In this document: positions 5,950 to 15,469 of the stretch, in pieces | Position numbering within the stretch: position 1 is the stretch's first letter | Layout of the letters: each line of letters starts with the position of its first letter | Source of the DNA: an uncultured Lachnospiraceae bacterium | GTDB lineage: Bacteria; Bacillota; Clostridia; Lachnospirales; Lachnospiraceae | Assembly: GCA_910587105.1 (NCBI GenBank) | Contig: CAJUMB010000036.1 | Span: 1 to 35,689, forward strand | Reading direction: 5' to 3' | DNA: 35,689 nucleotides | Made by a program: the position numbers and the translations under genes | Notes under the pieces: generated by a model | Seen by the model: only the letters and a program-made list of their open reading frames with translations | What the model was told of the DNA's origin: nothing | Databases searched by the model: none

Positions 5950-8553
5950 TTACCCCTCCTCCTTTTTCTGTCCACAGGAACCTGCATATGGTGTACCAAA
6001 AATCGGCAGACTGTATCTGCGCTGCCCGTCCAGACGGTAATAGGCGTCTGCGATCGCCGGCGCTGTGGGAATGGATGTGATCTCACCGATGCCAATTGCA
6101 CCGCAGGCCACGTTAAGTCCTGGTTTGTCAATAACAATTGCCTGAATTTCTGGTATCTCGTGGGCACGGATCAAGCCCAGCGCTCCGTATTTTTCCACAG
6201 GTTTACAGTTTTCGTCTATGGGATACTTCTCTCTGAGGGCAAATCCCATGGACATGACTACCCCGCCCTCAATCTGGCCTTCACAGGACAGGGGATTGAC
6301 CGCTTTTCCCACATCATGGGCAGCTGTCATTTTCTTAATCTTCCCGGTTTCATCATCCAGGATACACATCTGCGCAGCATACCCATAGGCCACATGGGAA
6401 ACCGGATTGGGCACGTCTGCCCCCAGGGGGTCTGTCTTTGCCAGATACTCCCCGTAAAATTCCTGTCCCGCCAGGTCTGTCAAAGTCTTCCCGTCTGCCC
6501 GAGCTTCCATCAGTTTCTTACATGCACGAATACACGCCTCCCCGGTGACCAGGGTCTGCCGGGAACCGGAGGTGGTTCCTGAATCAGGTGCAATCCACGT
6601 ATTGCTGCGCTCGTAGACAATATCCTCCCGCTTCAAATCCGTATTAGACACGATCATCTGCACCAGCACTGTTCCCAGTCCCTGGCCGATACAGGAGGCC
6701 CCGGTGAAGATATGAACCTTTCCGTCGTCTTCCACCACCAGCTTCACACGCCCCCAGTCGGGAATGCCCACTCCCACGCCTGCATTTTTCATGGCACATG
6801 CAATCCCCACAGGCTTTCCCTGGGTCCAGGCTCTGTCGTATTCCTCTTTTACCGCCTCCAGCGTTTCCACCAGCCCGGTGGAATCGTCCACAATCTGGCC
6901 ATTGGGCAGTACCCCTCCCGGACGGATGGCATTGCGGTAACGGATTTCCCAGGGCGTAATGCCGATTTTATCCGCCATCATGTTCAAAAGCGTTTCTGTG
7001 GCAAAACAGGTCTGGGTCACGCCGAATCCGCGGAATGCCCCCGCCGGAGGATTGTTGGTATAATAAGCGGTTCCTTCAATCTCAAAATTTTCATAAGCAT
7101 ACGGCCCTGCGGCATGGGTACAGGCACGCTCCAGCACCGGTCCCCCCAGGGAGGCAAATGCCCCTGTGTCCGCAGTCACCTGGGCCTTCACTCCCAGAAT
7201 CTTTCCCTGGTCATCACAGCCCATGGTAACATCCATCACAAAGGGATGACGTTTCGGGTGGATTAAAAGGGATTCCGCCCTGGTCAGCCTCACCTTTACC
7301 GGACGTCCGGTACAATAAGTAATCAGCGCTGCATGGTGCTGGACTGTCATGTCCTCTTTTCCGCCGAATCCGCCGCCCACCAGGGCATTCTGCGCTTTTA
7401 CTTTATCTGTGCCCAGCATCAGGCTGCATTCCCGGTATGTACAGTAGGCATCCTGGTCAGTGGAAATAATCATCACATGGCCGTCTTCATCTTTATAGGC
7501 CACGGCACATTCCGGCTCCAAAAATGCATGCTCCGTCCAGGGCGTCTCAAAATGCCCGCTGACCACATGGGCCGCCTTCTCAATGGCTTCCCCGGCATTT
7601 CCCCGGTTGATTTTCTTATGTGCCAGAACATTGGATTCTTCTTCATCAAAAACAAGAGGTGCATCAGGTGCCGACGCTTCCTCAGTACTATGTACCGCCG
7701 GCAGCACTTCATATTCTACTTTTATCAGTTTCTTCGCCTTCTCCACCGTCTCCATGTCCTCTGCCGCTACCAGTGCGATGGCGTCGCCCAGATAGTGAGT
7801 CAATCCCCCTGTGGGAATCAGCGTATACTGGTCATGTTTCAGGTGTCCGATCTTATTCTCCCCCGGAATGTCCTCTGCTGTCAGCACAGCCGCCACACCC
7901 GGCAGTTTCCTGGCCTCTGATGTGTCTATGGACAGCACCCTGGCCCGGGGATATCTGCTCCTGAGCGCCGAACCATAGCACATTCCTTCCATATAAAAAT
8001 CATCCGGATATTTTCCGAATCCAAGAACTTTCTCCTCCACATCCAGCCTGTGGACAGGGGAACCAATCTTCCAATCATCTGCCCCCGGCCCGGGAATCAC
8101 ACCCTTTCGGATAATTTCTGCCGATAGTTTAACCGCCTTTATGATCTTCACATAGCCAGTACAGCGGCAGTAGTTATTGCGCAGTGCGTATTTGATCTCC
8201 TCTTCTGTTGGGTCGGGATTCCAATCCAGCAGCGCTTTGGTACACATCACCATCCCCGGAATACAGAAACCACATTGGACCGCCCCTGCTTCCCCGTAAG
8301 CATACGTAAAAACTTCTGCCTCCCATTTGCTCAAACCCTCTACAGTCACAACGCGTTTTCCCTCCAGCCTGTCTGTGGAAGGGACACATGCTTTACAGGT
8401 CTGTCCGTCAATGATCACCGTGCATGCACCGCATGCGCCCTGGCTGCATCCGTCTTTGACAGAATTCAGATGCAGCTCATCTCTTAAGAAACGGAGCAGA
8501 GACTGCTTTTTCTCTGTTGAAACTGTTTTTCCATTCACTGTAAACGTATACAT
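5950..8553 (-). CDS. xdhD: selenium-dependent xanthine dehydrogenase, 2Fe-2S and molybdopterin domains fused (XdhD/YgfN type)
   Basis: This 867-residue molybdenum hydroxylase begins with a two-cluster domain (Cys36, 41, 44, 56; then Cys94, 97, 129, 131 in the NYCRCTG motif). From about residue 165 it continues as the large molybdopterin domain, with GGGFGGKED, AFRGFG and the C-terminal GAIGIGEITSIP loop carrying the catalytic glutamate. The family oxidises hypoxanthine/xanthine at the purine ring, or works in reverse under reducing conditions. The architecture and neighbours (yqeB, yqeC, ssnA, ygfK) match the selenium-dependent molybdenum hydroxylase 1 group, in which selenium is a labile cofactor rather than selenocysteine. 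No FAD-binding subunit is present here or next door, so NAD+ cannot be the direct acceptor, and the adjacent polyferredoxin probably is. The exact purine substrate is not determined by the sequence. Confidence 0.9.
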   Translation of the reverse strand: MYTFTVNGKTVSTEKKQSLLRFLRDELHLNSVKDGCSQGACGACTVIIDGQTCKACVPSTDRLEGKRVVTVEGLSKWEAEVFTYAYGEAGAVQCGFCIPGMVMCTKALLDWNPDPTEEEIKYALRNNYCRCTGYVKIIKAVKLSAEIIRKGVIPGPGADDWKIGSPVHRLDVEEKVLGFGKYPDDFYMEGMCYGSALRSRYPRARVLSIDTSEARKLPGVAAVLTAEDIPGENKIGHLKHDQYTLIPTGGLTHYLGDAIALVAAEDMETVEKAKKLIKVEYEVLPAVHSTEEASAPDAPLVFDEEESNVLAHKKINRGNAGEAIEKAAHVVSGHFETPWTEHAFLEPECAVAYKDEDGHVMIISTDQDAYCTYRECSLMLGTDKVKAQNALVGGGFGGKEDMTVQHHAALITYCTGRPVKVRLTRAESLLIHPKRHPFVMDVTMGCDDQGKILGVKAQVTADTGAFASLGGPVLERACTHAAGPYAYENFEIEGTAYYTNNPPAGAFRGFGVTQTCFATETLLNMMADKIGITPWEIRYRNAIRPGGVLPNGQIVDDSTGLVETLEAVKEEYDRAWTQGKPVGIACAMKNAGVGVGIPDWGRVKLVVEDDGKVHIFTGASCIGQGLGTVLVQMIVSNTDLKREDIVYERSNTWIAPDSGTTSGSRQTLVTGEACIRACKKLMEARADGKTLTDLAGQEFYGEYLAKTDPLGADVPNPVSHVAYGYAAQMCILDDETGKIKKMTAAHDVGKAVNPLSCEGQIEGGVVMSMGFALREKYPIDENCKPVEKYGALGLIRAHEIPEIQAIVIDKPGLNVACGAIGIGEITSIPTAPAIADAYYRLDGQRRYSLPIFGTPYAGSCGQKKEEG

Positions 8554-8580
8554 TTAAACCTTTCACCTGCCTTCCTGAAC

Positions 8581-8597
8581 ATTTTTCAAACACGCTG
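8581..8597 (-). repeat. solo end of the GCGTGTTTGAAAA repeat overlapping the yqeB stop
   Basis: On the minus strand this reads AGCGTGTTTGAAAAAT, matching the arms of the 166-bp palindrome at 26008-26173. The TGA inside it is the stop codon of yqeB. Confidence 0.65.
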
Positions 8598-9467
8598 GAG
8601 GCCCTGTCCCTGAACCGGCCTCAAAGTTCCTTTGGGAACTCTTGTCCTCACGAAGCTGGTACTGAAAGCTGAGACAGCCGGATCGGATGCCGTCATCCTC
8701 TCTGCCGCCTCCAGCACCCCCTGCCCGATACGCCTTGCTTTATCCGATATGGTATAACAGAGGGCTTCAATCTTCCTGGCGTCTATGTCTCCGATTTTCA
8801 ATCCTTTTTCCACAAATACCCCCTCCTGGAGCATTCCCCTCACAATTCCGGACATCTGAGCATACACTGGAACCCCTCCTGTGTATGCTGTCAGCTGTCC
8901 TTTCTCAACAATGTCCCCGATTCCAGCTGCAGGCTCCATCCATCCGGTACCCGCCGCCCTCAGAAGACGTTCTGTGGAATATCCTCCCACTTCACCGGGA
9001 ATTCCCGTATTAGGGGCCGCGCTTCCCCGGGAAATGACTTTTCCCAGAGAGGTTCCCCGCTGGGTCTCGATTACATAATGGCAGTCTCTTCCCGCCGAAA
9101 ATCCCGGTCCGATGCCGATTACCAGCGGCGCATCTGTTATGCGGGTTCCCAGGTTCCTCTTAGCCATAATACAGTCCACCAGCAGATCCGGCTGATATGT
9201 TGTTCGAATCTCTGCCTTCTCATCCACAATTACTGCAATATTTCCCCCATCTATCACCCGGAATGCTTCCTTCAGGCTGTGAACCAGGACTCCCCTGGCC
9301 TTCTCCACCCGGGCCTCCCCTTCATAGACAGCCCGGGAAAAAGACACTGCCCTTCTGACCGCAAGAGGTGTTTCCACATCCGTCATAAGAACTTCATGCC
9401 CGGCAAGCCACAGCTCATACGCCGCTCCTGTAGCCAGATCACCGGCTCCTCTTATCAATACTCTCAT
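8586..9467 (-). CDS. yqeB: YqeB, selenium-dependent molybdenum hydroxylase maturation protein (EF2563 family)
   Basis: This 293-residue protein starts with a Rossmann-like motif (VLIRGAGDLATGAAYEL) and contains the family segments VIVDEKAEIRTTYQPDLLVDCIMAKRN (in part), PLVIGIGPGFSAGRDCHYVIET and GEVGGYSTERLLRA. The family is found almost only with selenium-dependent molybdenum hydroxylases. It is thought to help insert selenium into their cofactor, though the chemistry is unproven. It lies 32 bp upstream of the xanthine dehydrogenase gene in the same direction. The last 20 or so residues (after ASDPAVSAF) look like an added tail, and the stop codon falls inside a dispersed repeat, so the C-terminus may have been altered by that repeat. 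Confidence 0.88.
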   Translation of the reverse strand: MRVLIRGAGDLATGAAYELWLAGHEVLMTDVETPLAVRRAVSFSRAVYEGEARVEKARGVLVHSLKEAFRVIDGGNIAVIVDEKAEIRTTYQPDLLVDCIMAKRNLGTRITDAPLVIGIGPGFSAGRDCHYVIETQRGTSLGKVISRGSAAPNTGIPGEVGGYSTERLLRAAGTGWMEPAAGIGDIVEKGQLTAYTGGVPVYAQMSGIVRGMLQEGVFVEKGLKIGDIDARKIEALCYTISDKARRIGQGVLEAAERMTASDPAVSAFSTSFVRTRVPKGTLRPVQGQGLQRV

Positions 9468-9529
9468 CTTTTACCACTCCTGTCCGTTAGATCGTGTTTA
9501 AATTTCCTGACTGCACAGTTCAAAAAGCC

Positions 9530-10951
9530 TCAACCCAGCCCGCCGCGTGCAGATGGCAGGAATGAATTTTCAGATACCCTCTCACATGCTCTTACATACT
9601 GTCCCTGATATTCTTTTATAATCTCCCCATTTTCTGCTGCAAGCTCCCCCCGCAGGTAAACTTTCTCAGCCCGCCCCAAAAGAGACGTCCCCTCATAAGG
9701 GCAATAATCTGAGGCCGACTGCAGCTCCTTTGACTGAAGCGTCCATTTGGCCTGAGGGTCCCAGACCACCAGGTCTGCATCGCTGCCCGGCGCAATCACC
9801 CCTTTTTTCGGATAGAGACCATAGAGCTTTGCCGGGTTTTCCGACAGGCATCTGCACATCTGCTCCAGGGTAATCCGCCCGCCTCTCACCCCATAGTGAT
9901 AAATCAGCGCCGGGCGTTCCTGTGCCCCCGGCATTCCGCAGGGCGTCATGGAAAAATCATCTTTTCCCATCTCTTTTTGCTCCAGGGTAAAACTGCAGTG
10001 GTCCGTGGCCACTGTCTGAATCTGCTCCCCGGCCAGAGCCTGCCACAGCACCTCCTGGTCTTTTTTGGTCCGCAGAGGCGGCGCAATCATATATTTGCGC
10101 CCTTCCAGCCCCCCGGCCTGATAGCGGCTCTCGTCCAGAAGCAGATACTGGGGACAAGTCTCCACATATACTCTCTGGCCTTTCTCCCGTGCCCGCTGTA
10201 TTTCCTCATATCCTTCCTGAGAACTGAGATGCACCACAATCACAGGGGTATCCACACACCGGGCAATCTTCAGCAGTCTGTTCACCGCCTCCGCTTCCGC
10301 CAGCGCCGGACGGGTGTGCGGATAGGCGCCCACATCTCTCCTGCCGCTCTTATTCCTCTTTACTTCCTCCAGCCTGGCCTTCACAATCCCGCTGTTCTCA
10401 CAGTGGACCCCCGCAATCCCTCCCAGCTCCTTCAGCCGGGACAGAATTTCATACATACTCTGATCGTCCACCATCATGGCGTCATAGACCATATACAGCT
10501 TAAAAGATCGGATTCCGCTGGAGACAACGGTCTCAAGCTCCTTTGAAATCCTCTCATTCCAGTCCGATATGGCCAGATGAAACGCATAATCACAGGAACA
10601 CTTCCCGTCCGCTTTCTTATACCAGTTCTCAAGAGCCTCTGCCAGACTTTCCCCTCTATTCTGCGTGGCAAAATCCACAATACATGTAGTCCCCCCAGCC
10701 AGCTCCGCCCTGGTTCCTGTGTCAAATAAATCAGCGGTCACCGTGCCGGAGACTTCCAGGTGCATATGGGTATGCCCATCAATAAATCCCGGGAAAATCA
10801 GCTTTTTGGATACATCTGTAACCTCTGCGTCCCTGCCGCTGTCCTGAAGATTCTCTCCCACTTCCAGTATTTTCCCATCCTCAATGAGAATATCCTGCAC
10901 CCTCTGCCCCTCTCCGCTGACAACCGTTCCACCTCGAAGCAGCTGCTTCAT
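9530..10951 (-). CDS. hyuA: D-hydantoinase/dihydropyrimidinase family amidohydrolase (YgeZ/HyuA)
   Basis: The 473-residue cyclic amidohydrolase has the full set of binuclear metal residues: His60 and His62 (DGHTHMH), the carboxylated Lys151 (SFKLYMVYD), His183 (GVHCEN), His241 (VVHLSS) and Asp317 (ATDHCSF). It should therefore be active and open a ring CO-NH bond of a hydantoin- or dihydropyrimidine-like compound. In the anaerobic uric acid gene set this enzyme acts on a ring product formed after reduction of the purine. It ends with a low-complexity tail (SARGGLG). It is 39 bp downstream of ygfK and 62 bp upstream of yqeB, inside the leftward operon. A role in ordinary pyrimidine degradation is possible, but no partner genes for that are present. 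Confidence 0.88.
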   Translation of the reverse strand: MKQLLRGGTVVSGEGQRVQDILIEDGKILEVGENLQDSGRDAEVTDVSKKLIFPGFIDGHTHMHLEVSGTVTADLFDTGTRAELAGGTTCIVDFATQNRGESLAEALENWYKKADGKCSCDYAFHLAISDWNERISKELETVVSSGIRSFKLYMVYDAMMVDDQSMYEILSRLKELGGIAGVHCENSGIVKARLEEVKRNKSGRRDVGAYPHTRPALAEAEAVNRLLKIARCVDTPVIVVHLSSQEGYEEIQRAREKGQRVYVETCPQYLLLDESRYQAGGLEGRKYMIAPPLRTKKDQEVLWQALAGEQIQTVATDHCSFTLEQKEMGKDDFSMTPCGMPGAQERPALIYHYGVRGGRITLEQMCRCLSENPAKLYGLYPKKGVIAPGSDADLVVWDPQAKWTLQSKELQSASDYCPYEGTSLLGRAEKVYLRGELAAENGEIIKEYQGQYVRACERVSENSFLPSARGGLG

Positions 10952-10990
10952 CTTCCATCAGCCTCCTCTCCAAGCTTCCTTCCGATTCAG

Positions 10991-13969
10991 TTAAAAGAGT
11001 GTCTCAAGATGACAAACGGCTTCCATCAGCTTCTGCAGCCCTTCCGGAACCCTGGAGTCCATTCCCTTCTTCCAGCTCATCTCTTCTCCCAAAAACCGCA
11101 CCTTACATTCCAAAGGCTCCCGGTTCACAAAAACAAAACCGTCATTTTTACTGTCCGCCATAGCCCCTTCGCTGGAAAACAGTGTGAATTTATCCAGATA
11201 CGGCGCACTGGCATAGGGGCAGAACACTTTACAGTTGCCGCACTCATTGCACATATCATCCACATGGATCACCTGGGCCTTTGCCATGCCTGGCACCTGA
11301 ATGGAAATATTGGCCCGGTTGGGACATACGTCCACACAGTTTTCACATACTGTGGAACAGCCAAGGCATCTTCTGGCTTCTGCTCCTGCCCCCGGTTCCG
11401 CCAGAATACCTTTCTTCTGGTAAATTGCCGCCGCATCTGCCGGTCTGCTCTCATCTTTAGATACCGGGGCGCCCACGATAGCCTGTGCAGCCTTCATAGC
11501 ATCGGCCATAGCTTTCACCACCAGTGACGGCCCGGCCAGCCCATCGCCAATCACGTAAACCCCTTCCAAACTGCTCTCCAGGGTGCTGCTCACTTTCACC
11601 CGTCCCCTGTCATCCACATTCAGGCCATTTGCCTGATAATAATCTGTGGGAACTTTTTCACCCACTGCCGCGATCACTGTGTCTGCCAAAATGGACCGTG
11701 TCTCCTCTGTCTCCACAACACCTGCACGGCCGGAGGCATCCGGTTCGCCCAGTTTTGTCACTTTACAGATCAGGCTGCCGTTTTCCTGTTTCACTGGTGC
11801 CAGAAGTTCGCTGAACTCCACGCCATCTTCCAGAGCCAGCAGCAATTCCTGCTCATCGGCAGGCATATAGCGTTTTGTCCTGCGGTATACCAGGTACACA
11901 TGCTCCACACCCTGGCAGCGTTTTGCCGCCCTGGCCGTATCCATGGCTGTGTTGCCGCCGCCGATGACCACCACGTTCTTTCCAAGGTCTAATTTTCCCT
12001 TTTTCCGGTTAAAGTCTTCCAAGAAATCCAGTGCATTCACCGCTTCTCCGCTCTCCAGCTTCAACTGGCTGCGCTGGGAGGCTCCCACTGCCAGCACCAC
12101 ATGATCATACTCTTTTTTCAGCTCAGCCACACTGGGAGCCTCTGTTTTAGTTAGAATCTCTACCCCCAGTTTCCGAAGCAGGGAGGCGTCTTTGTCAATA
12201 ACACTGTCATCAATGCGGAAATCCGGGATGATGGCGCTTACCACACCGCCCAGTTTATCCCGTTTCTCGTAGAGTGTAACCCGAACCCCCATCCGGGCCA
12301 GATAGAACGCGGCTGCCATGCCTGCAGGCCCGCCGCCCACAACAGCTGCCCTCTTACTGCTGGTTCCCATGGGCCCTATACTGTCAATCACCGTGTCAAA
12401 TGCTTTTTGGGCACACTCCAGCTTCGTGTCGCGAATCTGCACCGGAGTCTCATAGAAATTCCTGTTACAGTGGCTCTGACAGCTGTGGGCACAGATGGTG
12501 CCTGTGATAAAGGGCAGGGCATTTTTATTCAGAATTACTTTCAGGGCCTCCTCATATTTTCCCTCACCGGCCAGCTGAACGTAGGTGGTGATATCCTGAT
12601 GGATCGGGCAGGCATCCTCACAGGGAGCGGTATAACAATCCAGCAGGGGCACTCTCTCTTTAGACTTTCTGGACACGGGAAGTTTCGCCGGTTTCACATG
12701 GTGGCGGTCTGTCAGTGCTCCTTCGGCGGTCTCATTCAGAGCCTTAACATCAACTCCCGTAAATGGTTTCACGCCCATGGCATCCAGCGCTTCCGCCATC
12801 TGTTTCAGCCTCTGATAGCCTCCTGGTTTTAAGATAGTGGTAGCCACAGTCACCGGCCACACCCCGCTTGACACAATTCTTTCTATATTAAATGCATCGG
12901 CACCGCCGGAATAGGCAATGCGCAGTTTTCCGTCAAACTCTCTGGATAATTTTGCCGCCAGGGAGATAGACAGGGGGAATAAAGATTTCCCGGACATATA
13001 CATTTCCTCACTGGGCAGCTCCCCTGCCTTCACATCCACCGGGAAGGTGTTGGTAATCTTCACACCAAATTCCAGTCCTTTCTCCTCAGAAAGTTTCATC
13101 AGCCTCTGAAGCATAGGCACCGCGTCGGCATACTGAAGGTCATCCTCAAAGTGGAACCTGCCAAATGCAACATAATCATATCCCATCTGGTCCATAGTCT
13201 CTCTGGCAAATTCATAACCCAGCAGGGTGGGATTGCATTTGATAAAGGTGTGCATCTGTTTCTCAATCAGCAGATGCCTGGCAATGCTCTCAATTTCCTG
13301 GGGCGGACAGCCGTGGAGTGTGGAAATGGTGGCCGAATTGCAGATCTTTGAAGAAATCCCTTCAATATCCTCCCTGGTCACTTTCTGGAACTCCCCTGCG
13401 TGGGAGAGCAGCACTTCCCGGCACTTTCTGAAAACTTCTGTGTTCCCCGCATCTTTCATGTCTTCTATAAACGTGTCGATTTTCTGAGACTTGATGCCCT
13501 CCAAATCGTAGCCCACACTGATATTAAACTGGAATCCGTCCATACTGCCCAGGCCGTATTCTTTTGCCATAAATGCCAGCAGGAACCATGCCTTAATATA
13601 TTCCTCCTCTGCCTGGGGCACATAGAGCTCAGTAGACCACTCGCAGTTATAACACTCGTCCTCCGCCCGGATACACGGTTTGTTCACACATGCCGCCAGC
13701 TCATCCCCATCCATAATCTGCACAGTTTTCAGTTCAAAGAAACGGCTCCCCGCATAATAAGACGCCACAATATTCTGCGCCAGCTGGCTGTTGGGGCCAG
13801 CCGCCGGTCCGATAGGCGTTTCCAGCGGACGCCCGAAAATGGTCTGCCCCTGGCCCGGCTTCGCTGTATAGGGTCTGTGTACGCCGAATACCGTCCCCTT
13901 TGTATCATGTTCTTTTCTTATCCAGTTCAACAGCTGCTCAAAAGACATACAACTCATTCGATCACTCAT
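10991..13969 (-). CDS. ygfK: YgfK, multidomain flavo-iron-sulfur oxidoreductase (putative urate/purine reductase component)
   Basis: The 992-residue protein has three parts. Residues 1-430 form a dihydroorotate dehydrogenase-like barrel (TPIGPAAGPN, FFELKTVQIMDGDEL, STLHGCPPQEIESI, IAYSGGADAF). Residues about 445-860 form a GltD-like module with clustered Cys (450, 454, 493, 497, 501), an FAD site AAVVGGGPAGMAAAFYLARMG at 541 onward and an NAD(P) site VVVIGGGNTAMDTARAAKR. The C-terminal part has two ferredoxin motifs (CLGC..CENCVDVC and CNECGNCKVFC). It was once called a putative selenate reductase subunit. Recent genetic work on gut bacteria instead links it to anaerobic uric acid breakdown, probably as the reductive ring-activating step. 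The domain order suits electron flow from NAD(P)H or ferredoxin to a flavin at the barrel. The start follows an AGAGGG site; Met4 or Met7 are possible alternatives. Confidence 0.9.
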   Translation of the reverse strand: MSDRMSCMSFEQLLNWIRKEHDTKGTVFGVHRPYTAKPGQGQTIFGRPLETPIGPAAGPNSQLAQNIVASYYAGSRFFELKTVQIMDGDELAACVNKPCIRAEDECYNCEWSTELYVPQAEEEYIKAWFLLAFMAKEYGLGSMDGFQFNISVGYDLEGIKSQKIDTFIEDMKDAGNTEVFRKCREVLLSHAGEFQKVTREDIEGISSKICNSATISTLHGCPPQEIESIARHLLIEKQMHTFIKCNPTLLGYEFARETMDQMGYDYVAFGRFHFEDDLQYADAVPMLQRLMKLSEEKGLEFGVKITNTFPVDVKAGELPSEEMYMSGKSLFPLSISLAAKLSREFDGKLRIAYSGGADAFNIERIVSSGVWPVTVATTILKPGGYQRLKQMAEALDAMGVKPFTGVDVKALNETAEGALTDRHHVKPAKLPVSRKSKERVPLLDCYTAPCEDACPIHQDITTYVQLAGEGKYEEALKVILNKNALPFITGTICAHSCQSHCNRNFYETPVQIRDTKLECAQKAFDTVIDSIGPMGTSSKRAAVVGGGPAGMAAAFYLARMGVRVTLYEKRDKLGGVVSAIIPDFRIDDSVIDKDASLLRKLGVEILTKTEAPSVAELKKEYDHVVLAVGASQRSQLKLESGEAVNALDFLEDFNRKKGKLDLGKNVVVIGGGNTAMDTARAAKRCQGVEHVYLVYRRTKRYMPADEQELLLALEDGVEFSELLAPVKQENGSLICKVTKLGEPDASGRAGVVETEETRSILADTVIAAVGEKVPTDYYQANGLNVDDRGRVKVSSTLESSLEGVYVIGDGLAGPSLVVKAMADAMKAAQAIVGAPVSKDESRPADAAAIYQKKGILAEPGAGAEARRCLGCSTVCENCVDVCPNRANISIQVPGMAKAQVIHVDDMCNECGNCKVFCPYASAPYLDKFTLFSSEGAMADSKNDGFVFVNREPLECKVRFLGEEMSWKKGMDSRVPEGLQKLMEAVCHLETLF

Positions 13970-14017
13970 AATTTTCCCTCTTTCTATATGACGATTATAC
14001 CACTTCTATCTATGTTT

Positions 14018-15349
14018 TTACCCATTAATGCTTTTCCAGAGTTTTGCAGATTCTTCCCTGCATTTGGCCATGGCTTCCTCCACATCAATCACCTTTACTT
14101 CCCGGTCTTTCATGAGAACTTTTCCGTTTCCCACTGTGGTTACCACATCTCTTCCTGTCATACCGAACAAAATATGTCCGTTTAGATTACTCTCATCCAT
14201 CCTTGTTGGCGGGTCGTAATCCACAACAATCACATCTGCCGCAGCGCCTTCTTTTAGGACTCCCAGAGGAGTCTTAAAATAACGATTGGCTATAGCCGCG
14301 TTGTTTTCAAATAACATTTTCGGCACTTCTCCCCAGGCCGCATTGGCATCGCACAGATGATGCTTGTGGAGCACATTGGCTGCCTTAAAGGACTCTGTCA
14401 TATCATGGGTATACCCGTCTGTTCCCAGCCCGGTTAGAATTCCCCGGCGCACCAGCTCCATGGCAGGCGGACATCCACAGGCATTTCCCATGTTGGACTC
14501 AGGATTATGCACTACCATAGTGTCGGTCTCTTTAATTAGATCCATTTCATGGGAATTGATATAAATACAGTGTCCCAGCAGGGATTTCTCCCCGAGAATA
14601 TTCCAGTCCATCAATCGGTCCACAATCCGCTTTCCGTATTTTTTCAGGCAGTGGTGAAGGTCCTCGATTCCCTCCGCCACATGAATATGATATCCTGCCC
14701 CTTCCGGCTTATTGGCAGCGGCAAGCTCCATGGTTTCATCGGAGATGGTAAACTGGGCATGCATTCCCATCATTCCCGCCAGCATGTCAGAGCCATCTTT
14801 TTGCGCATAACGGATAAATTCCGCATTTTCCATCACCGCATCTTTTGCCTTATCCATTCCATCCCTGTCAGAGATCTCATAACACAGACAGGCGCGCACC
14901 CCCAGTTCCTTCGCCACATCAGCAATGGTAAATAAGCTGTCACGGATATGTCCAAAGCTGGCATGGTGGTCAAAGATGGTAGTCACGCCATTTCGAATAC
15001 AGGAAATCATGGTATCAATGGCGCTGTATCTGGTCTGTTCCAGTGTGAGCTTCCGGTCAATGGTCCACCACTGGCCATCTAATATATCCAGAAAACCCTG
15101 TGGATTGTACCCGTTGATGCTCAGCCCCCTGGCCATGGCGCTGTAAATATGCTCATGGGTGTTGATAAACGCCGGCATAATCACTTTGCCCTTTGCATCT
15201 ATGTATTCCGCGTCTTGATACATTTCCCTCAGCTCTTTGGTATCCCCCACCCGGACAATTTTCGTTCCCTGTATGGCCACTGCTCCGTTTTCAATATAAG
15301 TATTTTTTGAATCTCTGGTGAAAGTCTTTCCATTTCCAATCAATAACAT
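14018..15349 (-). CDS. ssnA: SsnA, selenium-metabolism-linked amidohydrolase
   Basis: This 443-residue protein belongs to the amidohydrolase/chlorohydrolase superfamily, related to guanine and cytosine deaminases. The metal motif is NTHEH (His65, His67), followed by HIHVAEG, GHCIYINSHE and the LGTDGYTHDM segment with its metal-binding Asp. I chose the ATG at 15349 because GGAGGAAAA lies directly before it and MLLIGNGKTFTRD is the family N-terminus. An upstream in-frame ATG at 15415 would add 22 unrelated residues. Gut bacterial genetics places ssnA in the uric acid degradation set, where it probably hydrolyses a ring or amidine intermediate. It sits between the permease and ygfK in the leftward operon. 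Confidence 0.88.
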   Translation of the reverse strand: MLLIGNGKTFTRDSKNTYIENGAVAIQGTKIVRVGDTKELREMYQDAEYIDAKGKVIMPAFINTHEHIYSAMARGLSINGYNPQGFLDILDGQWWTIDRKLTLEQTRYSAIDTMISCIRNGVTTIFDHHASFGHIRDSLFTIADVAKELGVRACLCYEISDRDGMDKAKDAVMENAEFIRYAQKDGSDMLAGMMGMHAQFTISDETMELAAANKPEGAGYHIHVAEGIEDLHHCLKKYGKRIVDRLMDWNILGEKSLLGHCIYINSHEMDLIKETDTMVVHNPESNMGNACGCPPAMELVRRGILTGLGTDGYTHDMTESFKAANVLHKHHLCDANAAWGEVPKMLFENNAAIANRYFKTPLGVLKEGAAADVIVVDYDPPTRMDESNLNGHILFGMTGRDVVTTVGNGKVLMKDREVKVIDVEEAMAKCREESAKLWKSING

Positions 15350-15396
15350 ATTTTTCCTCCTCACTGCATGTTCCCATGCGCTAAAACTCCCCGTTA

Positions 15397-15416
15397 AAGC
15401 GTGTCTTAAATTCATT
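15397..15416 (+). repeat. solo end of the GCGTGTYTGAAAATTCATTC repeat
   Basis: AAGCGTGTCTTAAATTCATT followed by C lies in the 120-bp gap between the permease and ssnA genes and matches the palindrome arms seen at 26008-26173 and 16900-16940. Confidence 0.5.
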
Positions 15417-15469
15417 CCCCCATATACACGCCCTGCTATATTTCTCTCCTCTGGTTCAAATCTCCCCGC

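Noticed and set aside
15350..15415. upstream ATG for SsnA
   Set aside because: The added 22 residues are unrelated to the family, and a GGAGG site directly precedes the ATG at 15349.
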